Source: an uncultured Pirellulaceae bacterium (GTDB lineage: Bacteria; Planctomycetota; Planctomycetia; Pirellulales; Pirellulaceae). From it: a stretch of DNA of 64,000 nt. Positions 56,729 to 64,000 of this stretch are shown here, piece after piece. The stretch covers positions 124,001 to 188,000 of the forward strand of contig CALDHM010000010.1 in assembly GCA_937941455.1 (NCBI GenBank). Direction: 5' to 3'. A program made the translations under genes and the position numbers. The first letter of the stretch is position 1, and each line of letters opens with the position of its first letter. The notes under the pieces are model-generated. The model had not been told where the DNA came from, ran no database searches, and saw only the letters and a list, made by a program, of their open reading frames with translations.

Positions 56729-57371
56729 CTATTTGCGACAGCACATCCGCAAGCAACCAGCAAGCAGTCCGAAGATGCCCAAAGTGCTCGGTTCAGGAAA
56801 CAGCAAGATGCCTTCCACCACGACATTGTCGACTTGAGCATACCATTCCCAAGCACCCGTATCTTCGTCCACATCGCGAAATTCGATATCGCAGACGGTG
56901 TTGTCAAGTAGGGACGACAGGCCGATCGCGCGCAGCGCCGCCAGAATTTACAAAAAAGCCCCCCGTGTCGGCCGCAATTTCGTCCACCAGAACACCGCCT
57001 GCGTAAACTTCCAAACGGTCGGCATCCGGCAAGCTGTTGCTGCCGTTGCTACCGTACTTTTAGAAATCCAACAAAATAGCTGAGGGCCAGGATTCTATGA
57101 CCCACAGCCTTAACCGATGCAAGCGCACGCGTCTCGCAGGCCCCGACGCAACCGCGAGGCGTCTGGTGCTTTCCAAATGGCTTAAGTTGTTGTTTGGAAT
57201 GGTAGGTTCCAGATCGCGATTGAGTTGTGTCCAACGATTCCGTCGTCGCAAACGGTTGCTAGCTTCTGTGCCAGATTGGTCTAGTTGCAGACCAAGCGTT
57301 TCACTAAATTCCAGCAAATTTAAGGAAACCCTGTCCTGCGTTACCCAGGGAAATACGAGGTAGCCATTCAA
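56729..57371 (-). pseudogene. broken PEP-CTERM protein gene
   Basis: The last codons encode FPEPSTLGIFGLLAGCLR, then MCCRK and stop: a PEP motif, hydrophobic helix and basic tail, i.e. a PEP-CTERM exosortase sorting signal (56729-56797). Upstream in the same frame is LLDNTVCDIEFRDVDEDTG and WEWYAQVDNVVVEG. A frameshift near 56927-56936 joins this to SLPDADRLEVYAGG and VLVDEIAADTGGFF in another frame, which is in turn cut by TAA at 57060-57062. The part beyond 57062 (to about 57371) is open but of unclear relation. Such proteins are exported and processed by exosortase. The terminator is still intact, so the decay looks recent. Confidence 0.7.
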
Positions 57372-57610
57372 CTCCTCCCTGATGCTGCTAATACCGAGCG
57401 ATTCACCTTGGCGGCAGCTTATGCGACTTCATCAGGAGTTAAACGGCCAACCTGAGTTGTTTCCTCGAATTAAGAGCCTTTCCCAAAACAACGGTCAAGC
57501 GCCGTAACACCAAGCGAAAGCGAGGGCAGTTTTGAGGATAGGCTCTACGGGATGGAGACAGGAGTGGACTAGTTTGAAACGAAACATTGACATCCGCGTG
57601 GCGTGAAACG
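57372..57610. other. intergenic region with inverted-end element
   Basis: Between the PEP-CTERM remnant and the LysM gene; holds the best copy of the 74-base element (57473-57546). No gene recognised. Confidence 0.5.
57473..57546. repeat. 74-base MITE-like element with inverted ends
   Basis: Left end AGAGCCTTTCCCAAAAC (57473-57489) and right end GTTTTGAGGATAGGCTCT (57529-57546) are inverted repeats with few mismatches. The centre has CCAAGCGAAAGCGAGGG. Related to 25043-25115. No coding capacity, so any movement would need a transposase elsewhere. Confidence 0.75.
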
Positions 57611-58834
57611 ATGAACGGATCGAAAAACTTGGTTGTCGCAATTTTGTTGTTGGGTGTGTCCTACGGCGTCTACCAGGTGATCACTGCACCGAAAGAAGAC
57701 GTCGTCCCGCGCTCCGAGTTGACGATCGCGATCTCAGAGGGGCCGTCGCCCGGGTCCCCTAGTGAGTCTGAAGTTGGCGAGCCAAAGGAAGTTGCCGCAA
57801 AGGCTCCTCCTTTGCCCAGTTCCAACAGCTTCGTGAAATCAATTCCCACCGCTCAGCCCCCGCAAAAAGACGAAATCACTCTGGACGTCAGCAGTGACCG
57901 CCAAGCCTTCAGCCCCCCCCAACCGCTGAACCAAGCTACCGAATCTTGGCCTAACTCACAGTCCTTCGAAACGGTCACGGCACGCCCTGCCGACACGGCA
58001 TCATCGGGCCGACAATTTATGACCAGCACACCCGCGCCCTTGACTTCTGAAATGCGGCCCATCACGCCACCGATGGGAGAAGCTCCACCGGATGCCGCAG
58101 AATCGGTAACTAGCCCCTTCAGTTTCCCGGCAAACTCTAACGCCTCGTCACCGTTGGCTCAAAGTGCGGCCATGCCCGCGCAACCCACCGAGCCGCTTTT
58201 GAATGTATTCCCACGAGCAGAGCAGCTATGCCGTGAAGGCTATTTTCGGGACGCACTCGAGATTTTGACACCTTATTACCGGATGGCCGATTTGCCATCC
58301 GATGAGCGTCAACTGCTGATGGAGTGGCTGGATGGACTTGCGGCGAAAGTGATCTTTTCCGATGAGCACCATTTCGTCAGCAGCCCTTACGTCGTTCAGC
58401 CAGGCGACTCATTGGACACCCTGTCCGCCCAGTGGCGGGTTCCCACCAATTTGATTTTCAATGTCAACCAGGACAAAATTCAAAATCCGCTCGTACTGAC
58501 CCCAGGCACCGAACTGAAGCAAATCGCCGGCCCGTTCCAAGCCGAGATCGACCGATCAACACGAACGATTACCTTGTTTGTCGACGACATGTACGCCTGC
58601 CGCTTCGACATTCTGAATCTGGATTCGAGTCTCGAACCTGGAACGTTTTTAGTCTCCAAGAAATCGCGGCGGGACGCGATCCTGGGCGAATTCGTCGTGT
58701 GGCTGGATTCGGGAATCGCCTTATTCGCCGATCAGGGGCAACGGCCAGTACCACAAGCGATCACGCTGCGGCAGCAGGATGCCAAAGACATCAACGAGAT
58801 TCTTTCGCCAGGCAGTACAGTCACGATCCGATAA
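57611..58834 (+). CDS. LysM protein with an apparently inactive L,D-transpeptidase-like domain
   Basis: 407 residues. One membrane anchor (about 6-22), a Pro/Ser/Thr-rich linker (about 35-200), a helical tetratricopeptide-like hairpin (RAEQLCREGYFRDALEILTPYY), a LysM (YVVQPGDSLDTLSAQW, NLIFNVNQDKI) and a C-terminal YkuD-like stretch (RTITLFVDDMYACRFDI, GTFLVSKKS, QAITLRQQDAKDINEIL). In active L,D-transpeptidases the HG and S-x-G-C-I-R motifs come just before that last element; here the region reads IALFADQGQRPVPQAITLRQ without His, Ser or Cys at those places. It therefore probably binds peptidoglycan but cannot cross-link it. The ATG at 57611 is preferred. Confidence 0.72.
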   Translation: MNGSKNLVVAILLLGVSYGVYQVITAPKEDVVPRSELTIAISEGPSPGSPSESEVGEPKEVAAKAPPLPSSNSFVKSIPTAQPPQKDEITLDVSSDRQAFSPPQPLNQATESWPNSQSFETVTARPADTASSGRQFMTSTPAPLTSEMRPITPPMGEAPPDAAESVTSPFSFPANSNASSPLAQSAAMPAQPTEPLLNVFPRAEQLCREGYFRDALEILTPYYRMADLPSDERQLLMEWLDGLAAKVIFSDEHHFVSSPYVVQPGDSLDTLSAQWRVPTNLIFNVNQDKIQNPLVLTPGTELKQIAGPFQAEIDRSTRTITLFVDDMYACRFDILNLDSSLEPGTFLVSKKSRRDAILGEFVVWLDSGIALFADQGQRPVPQAITLRQQDAKDINEILSPGSTVTIR

Positions 58835-58967
58835 CTAGTGAGGTTGCTTCACCAGCAAGTGAGTGCTCAATAAAAAGGTCTGCCGCTGAAAGCTCCTGCC
58901 TCCCTCTGAGCCATCCGTCGTAGCCCGTGGCGTCCGACGGTAAAACTCTCCGATGCGATCCGACTCG

Positions 58968-59522
58968 TTACGATCGGATCGTCAAGTTGCCTCCGGGATA
59001 ACGACCAAGATCACCGAGCGAGCAACGTCGATGATCCACTGCCAACAGCTGCACCATCGCCCACCTCGGTAGCTCGGTTTGTTTATCAGGATTTGGCGGT
59101 TTTTTTTCCTCGTACTCGTACTCAGCTTCGCGGTGCTCGTGCTCGATTCGATCTTCCGCCACGGTTTCCGTCCGTTGGATCAACCAAGTTAGCATCGACA
59201 CAATCCGTTTCAAGTCTGCTGTTCCACGACGATTCGATTCATCGTCAATCGCATCGCAAACACGCAAGAAGTCGTGAATCGAAGCACACTCCAAGGCCGA
59301 ACCGCGAGCGATTTCAAGGGATCGATTTTTGTCCTTGAGGAATTGCTTGCCATTGCCTTCGGCAATGTTCGGCGAGATCGATTGCGCCGCACGCAGCTGT
59401 TAATCGCGAGCTGGTCGATTGACACCACAAAGAGAATTGGCAATGCGATACGAGAACGCAACGTACTCGTTCGCGAGACGATCAACGTCCAGTGGCTCAC
59501 GGTCGAAGGCCAGTTCTATCAT
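58968..59522 (-). pseudogene. four-helix-bundle (TIGR02436-like) gene interrupted by one stop, copy 2
   Basis: One frame from the ATG at 59522 (after CTCGAAAGGATCGTG) to 58968 contains LDVDRLANEYVAFSYRI, ANSLCGVNRPARD, a TAA at 59400-59402, then QLRAAQSI, NIAEGNGKQFLKDK, EIARGSALECASIHDFLRVC and a charged C-terminus (EHREAEYEYEEKK). Family members read RDQ-x-L-R-A, so a Gln codon (CAA) is likely to have become TAA. Only this stop disturbs the frame. Copy 1 at 46758 has TAA at the same place. A restart downstream of the stop cannot be excluded. Function of the family is unknown. Confidence 0.78.
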
Positions 59523-59565
59523 CACGATCCTTTCGAGTACGAGTACGATTGTCCCGGCGAACCCA

Positions 59566-60681
59566 TCAGTTGTCCATCATCTTCTGATAGTAGCGATCGA
59601 ACGCTGCGGCCATCGCCTCACGGTCAGAATATGGCCCGGGCTCGTAACGCGGGCTTGCCACGCCGCGTTGGGTACGCTCGCAAATATCCCAATCTTCGCG
59701 GTTCGTTTGATCCCAAAAAGCCACGGCATCACCGGGATTCGCATCCGCGCGATCAGGCGTACTGGGGTGGAACAGCCAGTAGCAGTCGATCATCGTCCTT
59801 GCCGGAGAAACCGGCCAAAGAATATGGATCATGACGTAATCGTGGTGGAGGGACAACAAAACATTCGGAAAGAGGACGTAATAGTAGACCCGTTGCCGGT
59901 CAAGCGGATCCAACGAGCCCACTGTAGGGCCGCAAGACCTGCCGCTACACGTTAGCGAGCCCCCGACCGCCGTCACATCCATATAGCCTCCCAGAAACGG
60001 GCCTTCGACCAAATCGTTGCCGCCAGAACGCGGGGGAGAAAGGCGCACCAAACCCGGATGAATAACGGCGCAGTGATAACATTCGCTGTAATTCTGGACG
60101 ATCAGTTTCCAATTCGCCGCGACATCGTAGGATTGCTGGCCCAAGCGGACTAATCTCGGCAGATTCCAGGGATTGAATTTATTACGAATCGCGACAATAT
60201 ATTCGAAAAAATCTTCGGCGGCTCGATCAAGATTCACCCAGAGCATGCCCTCCCATTCTTGGCACGCCACCGCATGCAGACCGTAATCGTCTCGGCAAAA
60301 CTCTGCCATCTGGTCCTCATCGGGTACGCCGACCAGGCGTCCATCCAGTGCATAAGTCCATGCGTGATAGGGACATTGAATCGTTTTTCGCAATTGGCCT
60401 GCGGTTTGGGCGCACAATTCCGTACCACGATGGCGGCAATGATTGACATGAGCCCGCGGCTGGCCCGATTCGTCGCGGACCAGCAGCAGCGACTCACCGC
60501 CAACACGGCGCACGATGTACGATCCGGTTGTGGGCAACTCGCAACTAAGACCGGCGCAAACCCAACGCTTGGAAAAAATCAGCTGTCGTTCCTGTTCAAA
60601 AATTTCCGGACTGCAATAGGCTGCGGCGGGAAGCGTGCGCTGATTCTGAGCGCCGATCTCGATGCTGTTCAGAAAATTCAT
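59566..60681 (-). CDS. Rieske oxygenase, quaternary-amine type (GbcA/CntA/choline monooxygenase-like)
   Basis: 371 residues. Rieske 2Fe-2S ligands Cys82, His84 (NHCRHRG), Cys103 and His106 (CPYHAW). The mononuclear iron site reads NWKLIVQNYSECYHCAVIHPG, with Glu200, His203 and His208; the Glu at the bridging position and this segment are features of oxygenases that demethylate or cleave quaternary amines such as glycine betaine, carnitine or choline. The ATG at 60681 is preferred over the upstream open frame, which overlaps the thiolase gene. It is the last gene of the kamA operon, 17 bases after the thiolase. No reductase gene is adjacent. Confidence 0.86.
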   Translation of the reverse strand: MNFLNSIEIGAQNQRTLPAAAYCSPEIFEQERQLIFSKRWVCAGLSCELPTTGSYIVRRVGGESLLLVRDESGQPRAHVNHCRHRGTELCAQTAGQLRKTIQCPYHAWTYALDGRLVGVPDEDQMAEFCRDDYGLHAVACQEWEGMLWVNLDRAAEDFFEYIVAIRNKFNPWNLPRLVRLGQQSYDVAANWKLIVQNYSECYHCAVIHPGLVRLSPPRSGGNDLVEGPFLGGYMDVTAVGGSLTCSGRSCGPTVGSLDPLDRQRVYYYVLFPNVLLSLHHDYVMIHILWPVSPARTMIDCYWLFHPSTPDRADANPGDAVAFWDQTNREDWDICERTQRGVASPRYEPGPYSDREAMAAAFDRYYQKMMDN

Positions 60682-60698
60682 GATCGTGTCACCAGGTT

Positions 60699-61838
60699 CT
60701 AATTCATGCTCACAAGTCGACCGAGGACCGACACGCCTTGTCCGCCACCGACGCATAGGGTCGCAACGCCCAGGTCACCAGGCTGATGCTCCTCGATCAA
60801 GCGGTGCAGGAGGGTAATTAGCAGTCGCAAGCCGCTGGCCCCCAGGGGATGGCCCAGCGCCATGGCCCCCCCCCAGCGATTGACGCGGTCCAAGTCGATC
60901 GATAATTCCTCGATTGAGGCTAAAACCTGAATCGCAAAAGCTTCGTTGATCTCCCAAGCGGCGATTCGATGGGCCGCCAGTCCGTTGCGTGCCAACAACT
61001 GTCGGGTCGCAGGCACCGGCCCCAATCCCATCACCTCCGGGGGCACATGAGCCGCAACCATGTCGCAGATCTCCAAGGCGAACGGTTCTTGACTAGCCAG
61101 CCAGGCGGTTTTATCCACGACCCAACCGAGAGTCGCTCCGTCGGTCAATGGCGAACTGGTGGCCGCCGTGACCGTGCCATGCTCCACAAAGGCTGGCGGA
61201 AGGCTTGCCATCTTCGCTCGGTCCACAGGGACACGAATGAATTCATCCCGTTCGATGAGAAACGGAAAAATCGAGCGGCGATATTTGCCGGCCTCATAAG
61301 CGGCCGCGGCCAATTCGTGGCTGCGAGCCGCTAACTCTTCCTGCCGCTCCCGCGTCAACGCCGGATACGCGCGAGCCACATTTTCTGCAGTCTCGCCATT
61401 GGGGGTGTAGGCCCTCGGGCACGCAGCCTTGATTCGCTCCGACTCTGAAAAATTCGCGCCGCGCCGCGGTATCCGGGTCATGGATTCCACGCCGCCAACG
61501 AGCACGCGCTGGCAATATCCAGCGTGGATTTTCGCGGCGGCAAGACCAGCCGCCTCGAGCGAACTAGCGCAGAGGCGATTAACGGTCATGGCGGGGATCT
61601 GCAAGCCGCTGCCAAGCGCCACCATCCGCGCCACGTTGTAGCCTTGCTCCCCCTCCGGGTAAGCGCAACCCACGATCAATTCATCGGGAGGTCTCTCCCA
61701 CAAATCGCCGAATCGTCCGCGGTGACCGTTGATCAATTCCACCAGCAAATCGTCGGGGCGGGTCTCGGCGTAGGCCCCTTTGCCACTCCGAGCAAACGGT
61801 GTTCGCAATCCGGCTAAAAAATAAGCAGAACGGCTCAT
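60699..61838 (-). CDS. acetyl-CoA acyltransferase/acetyltransferase (thiolase)
   Basis: 379 residues. Nucleophilic Cys90 in NRLCASSLEAA, His in the WEINEAFA/GHPLGASG segments and the second Cys in CVGGGQG are the thiolase catalytic set. It cleaves acetoacetyl-CoA or longer 3-ketoacyl-CoA to acetyl-CoA. It follows the CoA-transferase gene by 23 bases, so acetoacetyl-CoA made by that transferase is the likely substrate. Specificity between short- and long-chain types is not certain. Confidence 0.92.
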   Translation of the reverse strand: MSRSAYFLAGLRTPFARSGKGAYAETRPDDLLVELINGHRGRFGDLWERPPDELIVGCAYPEGEQGYNVARMVALGSGLQIPAMTVNRLCASSLEAAGLAAAKIHAGYCQRVLVGGVESMTRIPRRGANFSESERIKAACPRAYTPNGETAENVARAYPALTRERQEELAARSHELAAAAYEAGKYRRSIFPFLIERDEFIRVPVDRAKMASLPPAFVEHGTVTAATSSPLTDGATLGWVVDKTAWLASQEPFALEICDMVAAHVPPEVMGLGPVPATRQLLARNGLAAHRIAAWEINEAFAIQVLASIEELSIDLDRVNRWGGAMALGHPLGASGLRLLITLLHRLIEEHQPGDLGVATLCVGGGQGVSVLGRLVSMN

Positions 61839-61861
61839 CGGCGGTGCACCTCGGAAATAGC

Positions 61862-62509
61862 CTACTCGAGCAACTCAAGAGGAATGCCCAAATCGTCACG
61901 GCTGACCCCGGGAGCCAGCTTTTCAATGCGGAACGTCTTGCCCGTCGGGACGAACATACCCAATTCGGTGATCACGCGATCGACAACCGCCTTGCCCGTC
62001 AGCGGCAATTTGCACTGTGCCAGCAATTTGCATTCACCGCTACGAGAAAAGTGGCTTTGCATGATGATGATTTGGCGGGCACCATTGACCAGGTCCATCG
62101 CGCCTCCCATGCCGGTTACTTTTTTCCCTGGGATCATCCAATTAGCAAGATTCCCTTGGACGTCGACTTCCATCCCACCCAAAACACAAAAATCGATATG
62201 CCCGCCTCGAATCATCCCGAAGCTCAAGGCACTATCGAAAAAGCTCGCACCCGCTTGCACCGAAATGGTTTCTTTTCCGGCATTGATCAGTGTTGGCGAG
62301 GCCTCGCCGCGCTTGGGCCGCCCCTTGACCCCCAGTACACCATTCTCGCTGTGAATCACGACGGCCTTGGCCGGGTCCATCCGTTCGGCGATCAACGTCG
62401 GCATGCCGATCCCTAGGTTGAGGCTGGCGCCATCAGGAATCAACGCGATGATTTCATCGGCCATTTGTTCGCGGGTCCAGCCGATGGGACGTCCTCCGGG
62501 TTCACTCAT
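61862..62509 (-). CDS. scoB: 3-oxoacid CoA-transferase subunit B
   Basis: 215 residues. The catalytic Glu55 is in HSENGVLG; NLGIGMPTLIA, GGHIDFCVLGGMEVD and MDLVNGARQIIIMQ are typical of the beta subunit (ScoB/AtoA). The enzyme activates acetoacetate to acetoacetyl-CoA using succinyl-CoA or acetyl-CoA and needs an alpha subunit. The alpha subunit, normally adjacent, is absent on this side; it may lie beyond the right edge or elsewhere. The ATG overlaps the kamA stop (ATGA at 62506-62509). Confidence 0.92.
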   Translation of the reverse strand: MSEPGGRPIGWTREQMADEIIALIPDGASLNLGIGMPTLIAERMDPAKAVVIHSENGVLGVKGRPKRGEASPTLINAGKETISVQAGASFFDSALSFGMIRGGHIDFCVLGGMEVDVQGNLANWMIPGKKVTGMGGAMDLVNGARQIIIMQSHFSRSGECKLLAQCKLPLTGKAVVDRVITELGMFVPTGKTFRIEKLAPGVSRDDLGIPLELLE

Positions 62510-63915
62510 CGTTTTTCGCCACTGCGGGCCGCTCCTCCCTCTAGGCGTTCCGCAATTTTCGTGCGTGCCATGTCGGAAATTTCATAATTGCTACGGCGAA
62601 TAGCCTCGTGGACCATCGCCAGGCGACTGTCGCCGTTTCCCCATCGCTCCTGGGCGTCGCGGCTGAGTCGATGCACCGGATCGAAATACAAGAACAGTTC
62701 TCCCGGCTTGACGTTGGGACTGCTCCAGACCGAGATCCCATTCTCGCGATCGTAGTATTCATAGCTCGCCACATGCCGCTTCCCGCCGCCGCCCGGGGCA
62801 TCGCAGACAAAGGTCGGCGTATTGAAGCCCGCGGTCGTGCCGCGAACACTCTTTTCCAACTGGACGGCCTCCCACAACGTGGTCCGCAGATGCTCGCAGC
62901 CGGGGACCATGTCGTGGACGTAAACATAGTAGGGGCGGATGTTCATGTACGCCAGTTGCCGGGTCAACAACACCATGTCTTCGATCGAATTATTGACTCC
63001 CTCCTGCAAAACGGCTTGATTTCGCACAACGACCCCTTCATCGAAAAATCGTCTGGCAGCATCCATGCTGTACTGGGTGATTTCTCGCGGCGAAGAAAAG
63101 TGCGTATGGATCACGACTTGCTTCCCCATTTTCCGACCGCGTCGGTGAATGTCCAAAAAAGCGTCCATCCATTCGTTGTCGGTCAGGATCTTCATGGGCA
63201 GAATCGCCACCCCTTTGGTCGCGTACCGCAGGCGACGAATATGCGGAATTTCCAACAATGCTTCGCCGATCAAGCGAATGTAGCGAGGTGTCAGGTTGAA
63301 CGCATCCCCCCCCGAAATTACGACGTCTTCGACTTGCGGATGATTCCGCAAATACTCGAACGCCGGTTCCCAGTTGGCTGGGTTCGGGCCATAGGTGTCC
63401 TTGTCGACCGTTTCGGTCGAGCCGCCGATAATCCGACTGCGGGTGCAATACGAGCAGTACACCGGACAGGTCGTCAGCGGCAAGAACAGCACCTTGTCCG
63501 GATAGCGGTGCGTCAGCATCGGTACGGGCGAGTCCACGTCCTCATACAGTGAGTCGGCCATGTAATACGGATGGTCCGGCAACATTTGAGAGGCGATCGG
63601 CAAAAACTGTTTCCGCAGCGGATCGTCCGCGGGATTGTCCCAGTCGATAAGCGAAAACACATAAGGTGTAATCCGAATGTTCATCGGAGCGATTTTTAGC
63701 CCGGCAGCAATGTCGTCGATGAATGTCGGACAAATCCGCGAGCCGAGGACGCTTTGCACTTGATCCAACTTGCGAATCGAATGTTTAGACTGCCACAAAT
63801 GATTTCCGAACTCTTGCGGGGTGACGTCCCGCCAACCTGGAATCTCCCGCCAGAATTCATCATTGCGGAAGGTACGATGATCCAGTTCGCCAAGGTCGCG
63901 TGCTCGATCTAACAT
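62506..63915 (-). CDS. kamA: lysine 2,3-aminomutase
   Basis: 469 residues. The radical SAM Cys set is Cys150, Cys154, Cys157 (TTCPVYCSYCTRSR); the PLP-dependent aminomutase region follows with VISGGDAFNLTPRYI, GKQVVIHTHFSSP and the SYEYYDRENG segment. It converts L-lysine to L-beta-lysine, the first step of lysine fermentation or of beta-lysine-derived solute synthesis. GGGAGC lies upstream of the ATG at 63915. It is the first gene seen of a four-gene operon that continues with scoB, thiolase and the Rieske oxygenase; more genes may lie before it. Confidence 0.93.
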   Translation of the reverse strand: MLDRARDLGELDHRTFRNDEFWREIPGWRDVTPQEFGNHLWQSKHSIRKLDQVQSVLGSRICPTFIDDIAAGLKIAPMNIRITPYVFSLIDWDNPADDPLRKQFLPIASQMLPDHPYYMADSLYEDVDSPVPMLTHRYPDKVLFLPLTTCPVYCSYCTRSRIIGGSTETVDKDTYGPNPANWEPAFEYLRNHPQVEDVVISGGDAFNLTPRYIRLIGEALLEIPHIRRLRYATKGVAILPMKILTDNEWMDAFLDIHRRGRKMGKQVVIHTHFSSPREITQYSMDAARRFFDEGVVVRNQAVLQEGVNNSIEDMVLLTRQLAYMNIRPYYVYVHDMVPGCEHLRTTLWEAVQLEKSVRGTTAGFNTPTFVCDAPGGGGKRHVASYEYYDRENGISVWSSPNVKPGELFLYFDPVHRLSRDAQERWGNGDSRLAMVHEAIRRSNYEISDMARTKIAERLEGGAARSGEKR

Positions 63916-64000
63916 GGGGAGCTCCCAAAAATTAGTGGCGATAATACATAAAACTTTATTATCGCATATTTACGAGGAATTTCTCAACACGAGTATTGCC

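Noticed and set aside
59093-59834. Plus-strand frames opposite the four-helix-bundle remnant and Rieske gene
   Set aside because: They are antisense shadows; the minus-strand reading gives recognisable proteins.

Overview
The window most likely comes from a planctomycete, probably of the Pirellulales. The evidence is a YQALEQRKLLAGD (LEPR-XLL-like) N-terminus on a secreted protein, a PEP-CTERM gene remnant, degenerate four-helix-bundle genes of the kind common in planctomycetes, a Ser/Thr kinase fused to a STAND-like NTPase and a sulfatase-modifying-like domain, a complete Na+-NQR, and short intergenic repeats built on CCGAAGCG-AAGCGAGGG-like cores. Genus and species cannot be read from the sequence. 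No plasmid, phage, transposase, rRNA or CRISPR array was seen.

Layout. 0-9 kb: a LysM protein cut by the window edge, an MsbA-like ABC exporter, a hotdog thioesterase and a methyltransferase (minus strand), tRNA-Arg(TCG), a secreted protein of unknown role and a Tat-type beta-propeller protein. 9-17 kb: nqrABCDEF followed by one gene in which ApbE (flavin transferase) is fused to NqrM (iron-site maturation factor). 17-25 kb: EAL-domain protein, gamma-glutamyltransferase, diaminopimelate decarboxylase, methyltransferase, GAPDH closely followed by a HemN/HemW-like radical SAM protein. 25-34 kb: CPBP protease, LEPR/fasciclin secreted protein, TIM-barrel isomerase and a Mn/Zn/Fe-type ABC importer operon whose last permease carries a DtxR/MntR-like regulatory domain. 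34-41 kb: aromatic/aspartate aminotransferase, myo-inositol-phosphate synthase, a partner-switch pair (STAS plus RsbW-like kinase) and an NtrB/NtrC-like two-component pair. 41-46 kb: CzcA-type heavy-metal RND pump and adaptor. 46-52 kb: a decayed four-helix-bundle gene, the giant kinase-STAND-FGE protein and a cysteine-rich secreted protein. 52-59 kb: DegT aminotransferase, GNAT, RarA, a broken PEP-CTERM gene, and a LysM protein with what looks like a catalytically dead L,D-transpeptidase domain. 59-64 kb (minus): an operon of lysine 2,3-aminomutase, CoA-transferase subunit B, thiolase and a quaternary-amine-type Rieske oxygenase, next to a second decayed four-helix-bundle gene.

How the genes work together. 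The nqr cluster encodes a sodium-pumping NADH:quinone oxidoreductase plus the two factors that load its covalent FMN and its membrane Fe site. The metal-import operon appears to carry its own metal sensor in the membrane protein. The terminal minus-strand operon points to lysine (or another amine) degradation to acetoacetyl-CoA and acetyl-CoA. Most other neighbours are housekeeping genes with no obvious shared pathway. The strongest candidates for something new are the ApbE-NqrM fusion, the permease-DtxR fusion, the dead transpeptidase, the kamA operon with an orphan CoA-transferase subunit, and two diverged pseudogenes that share the same nonsense codon.
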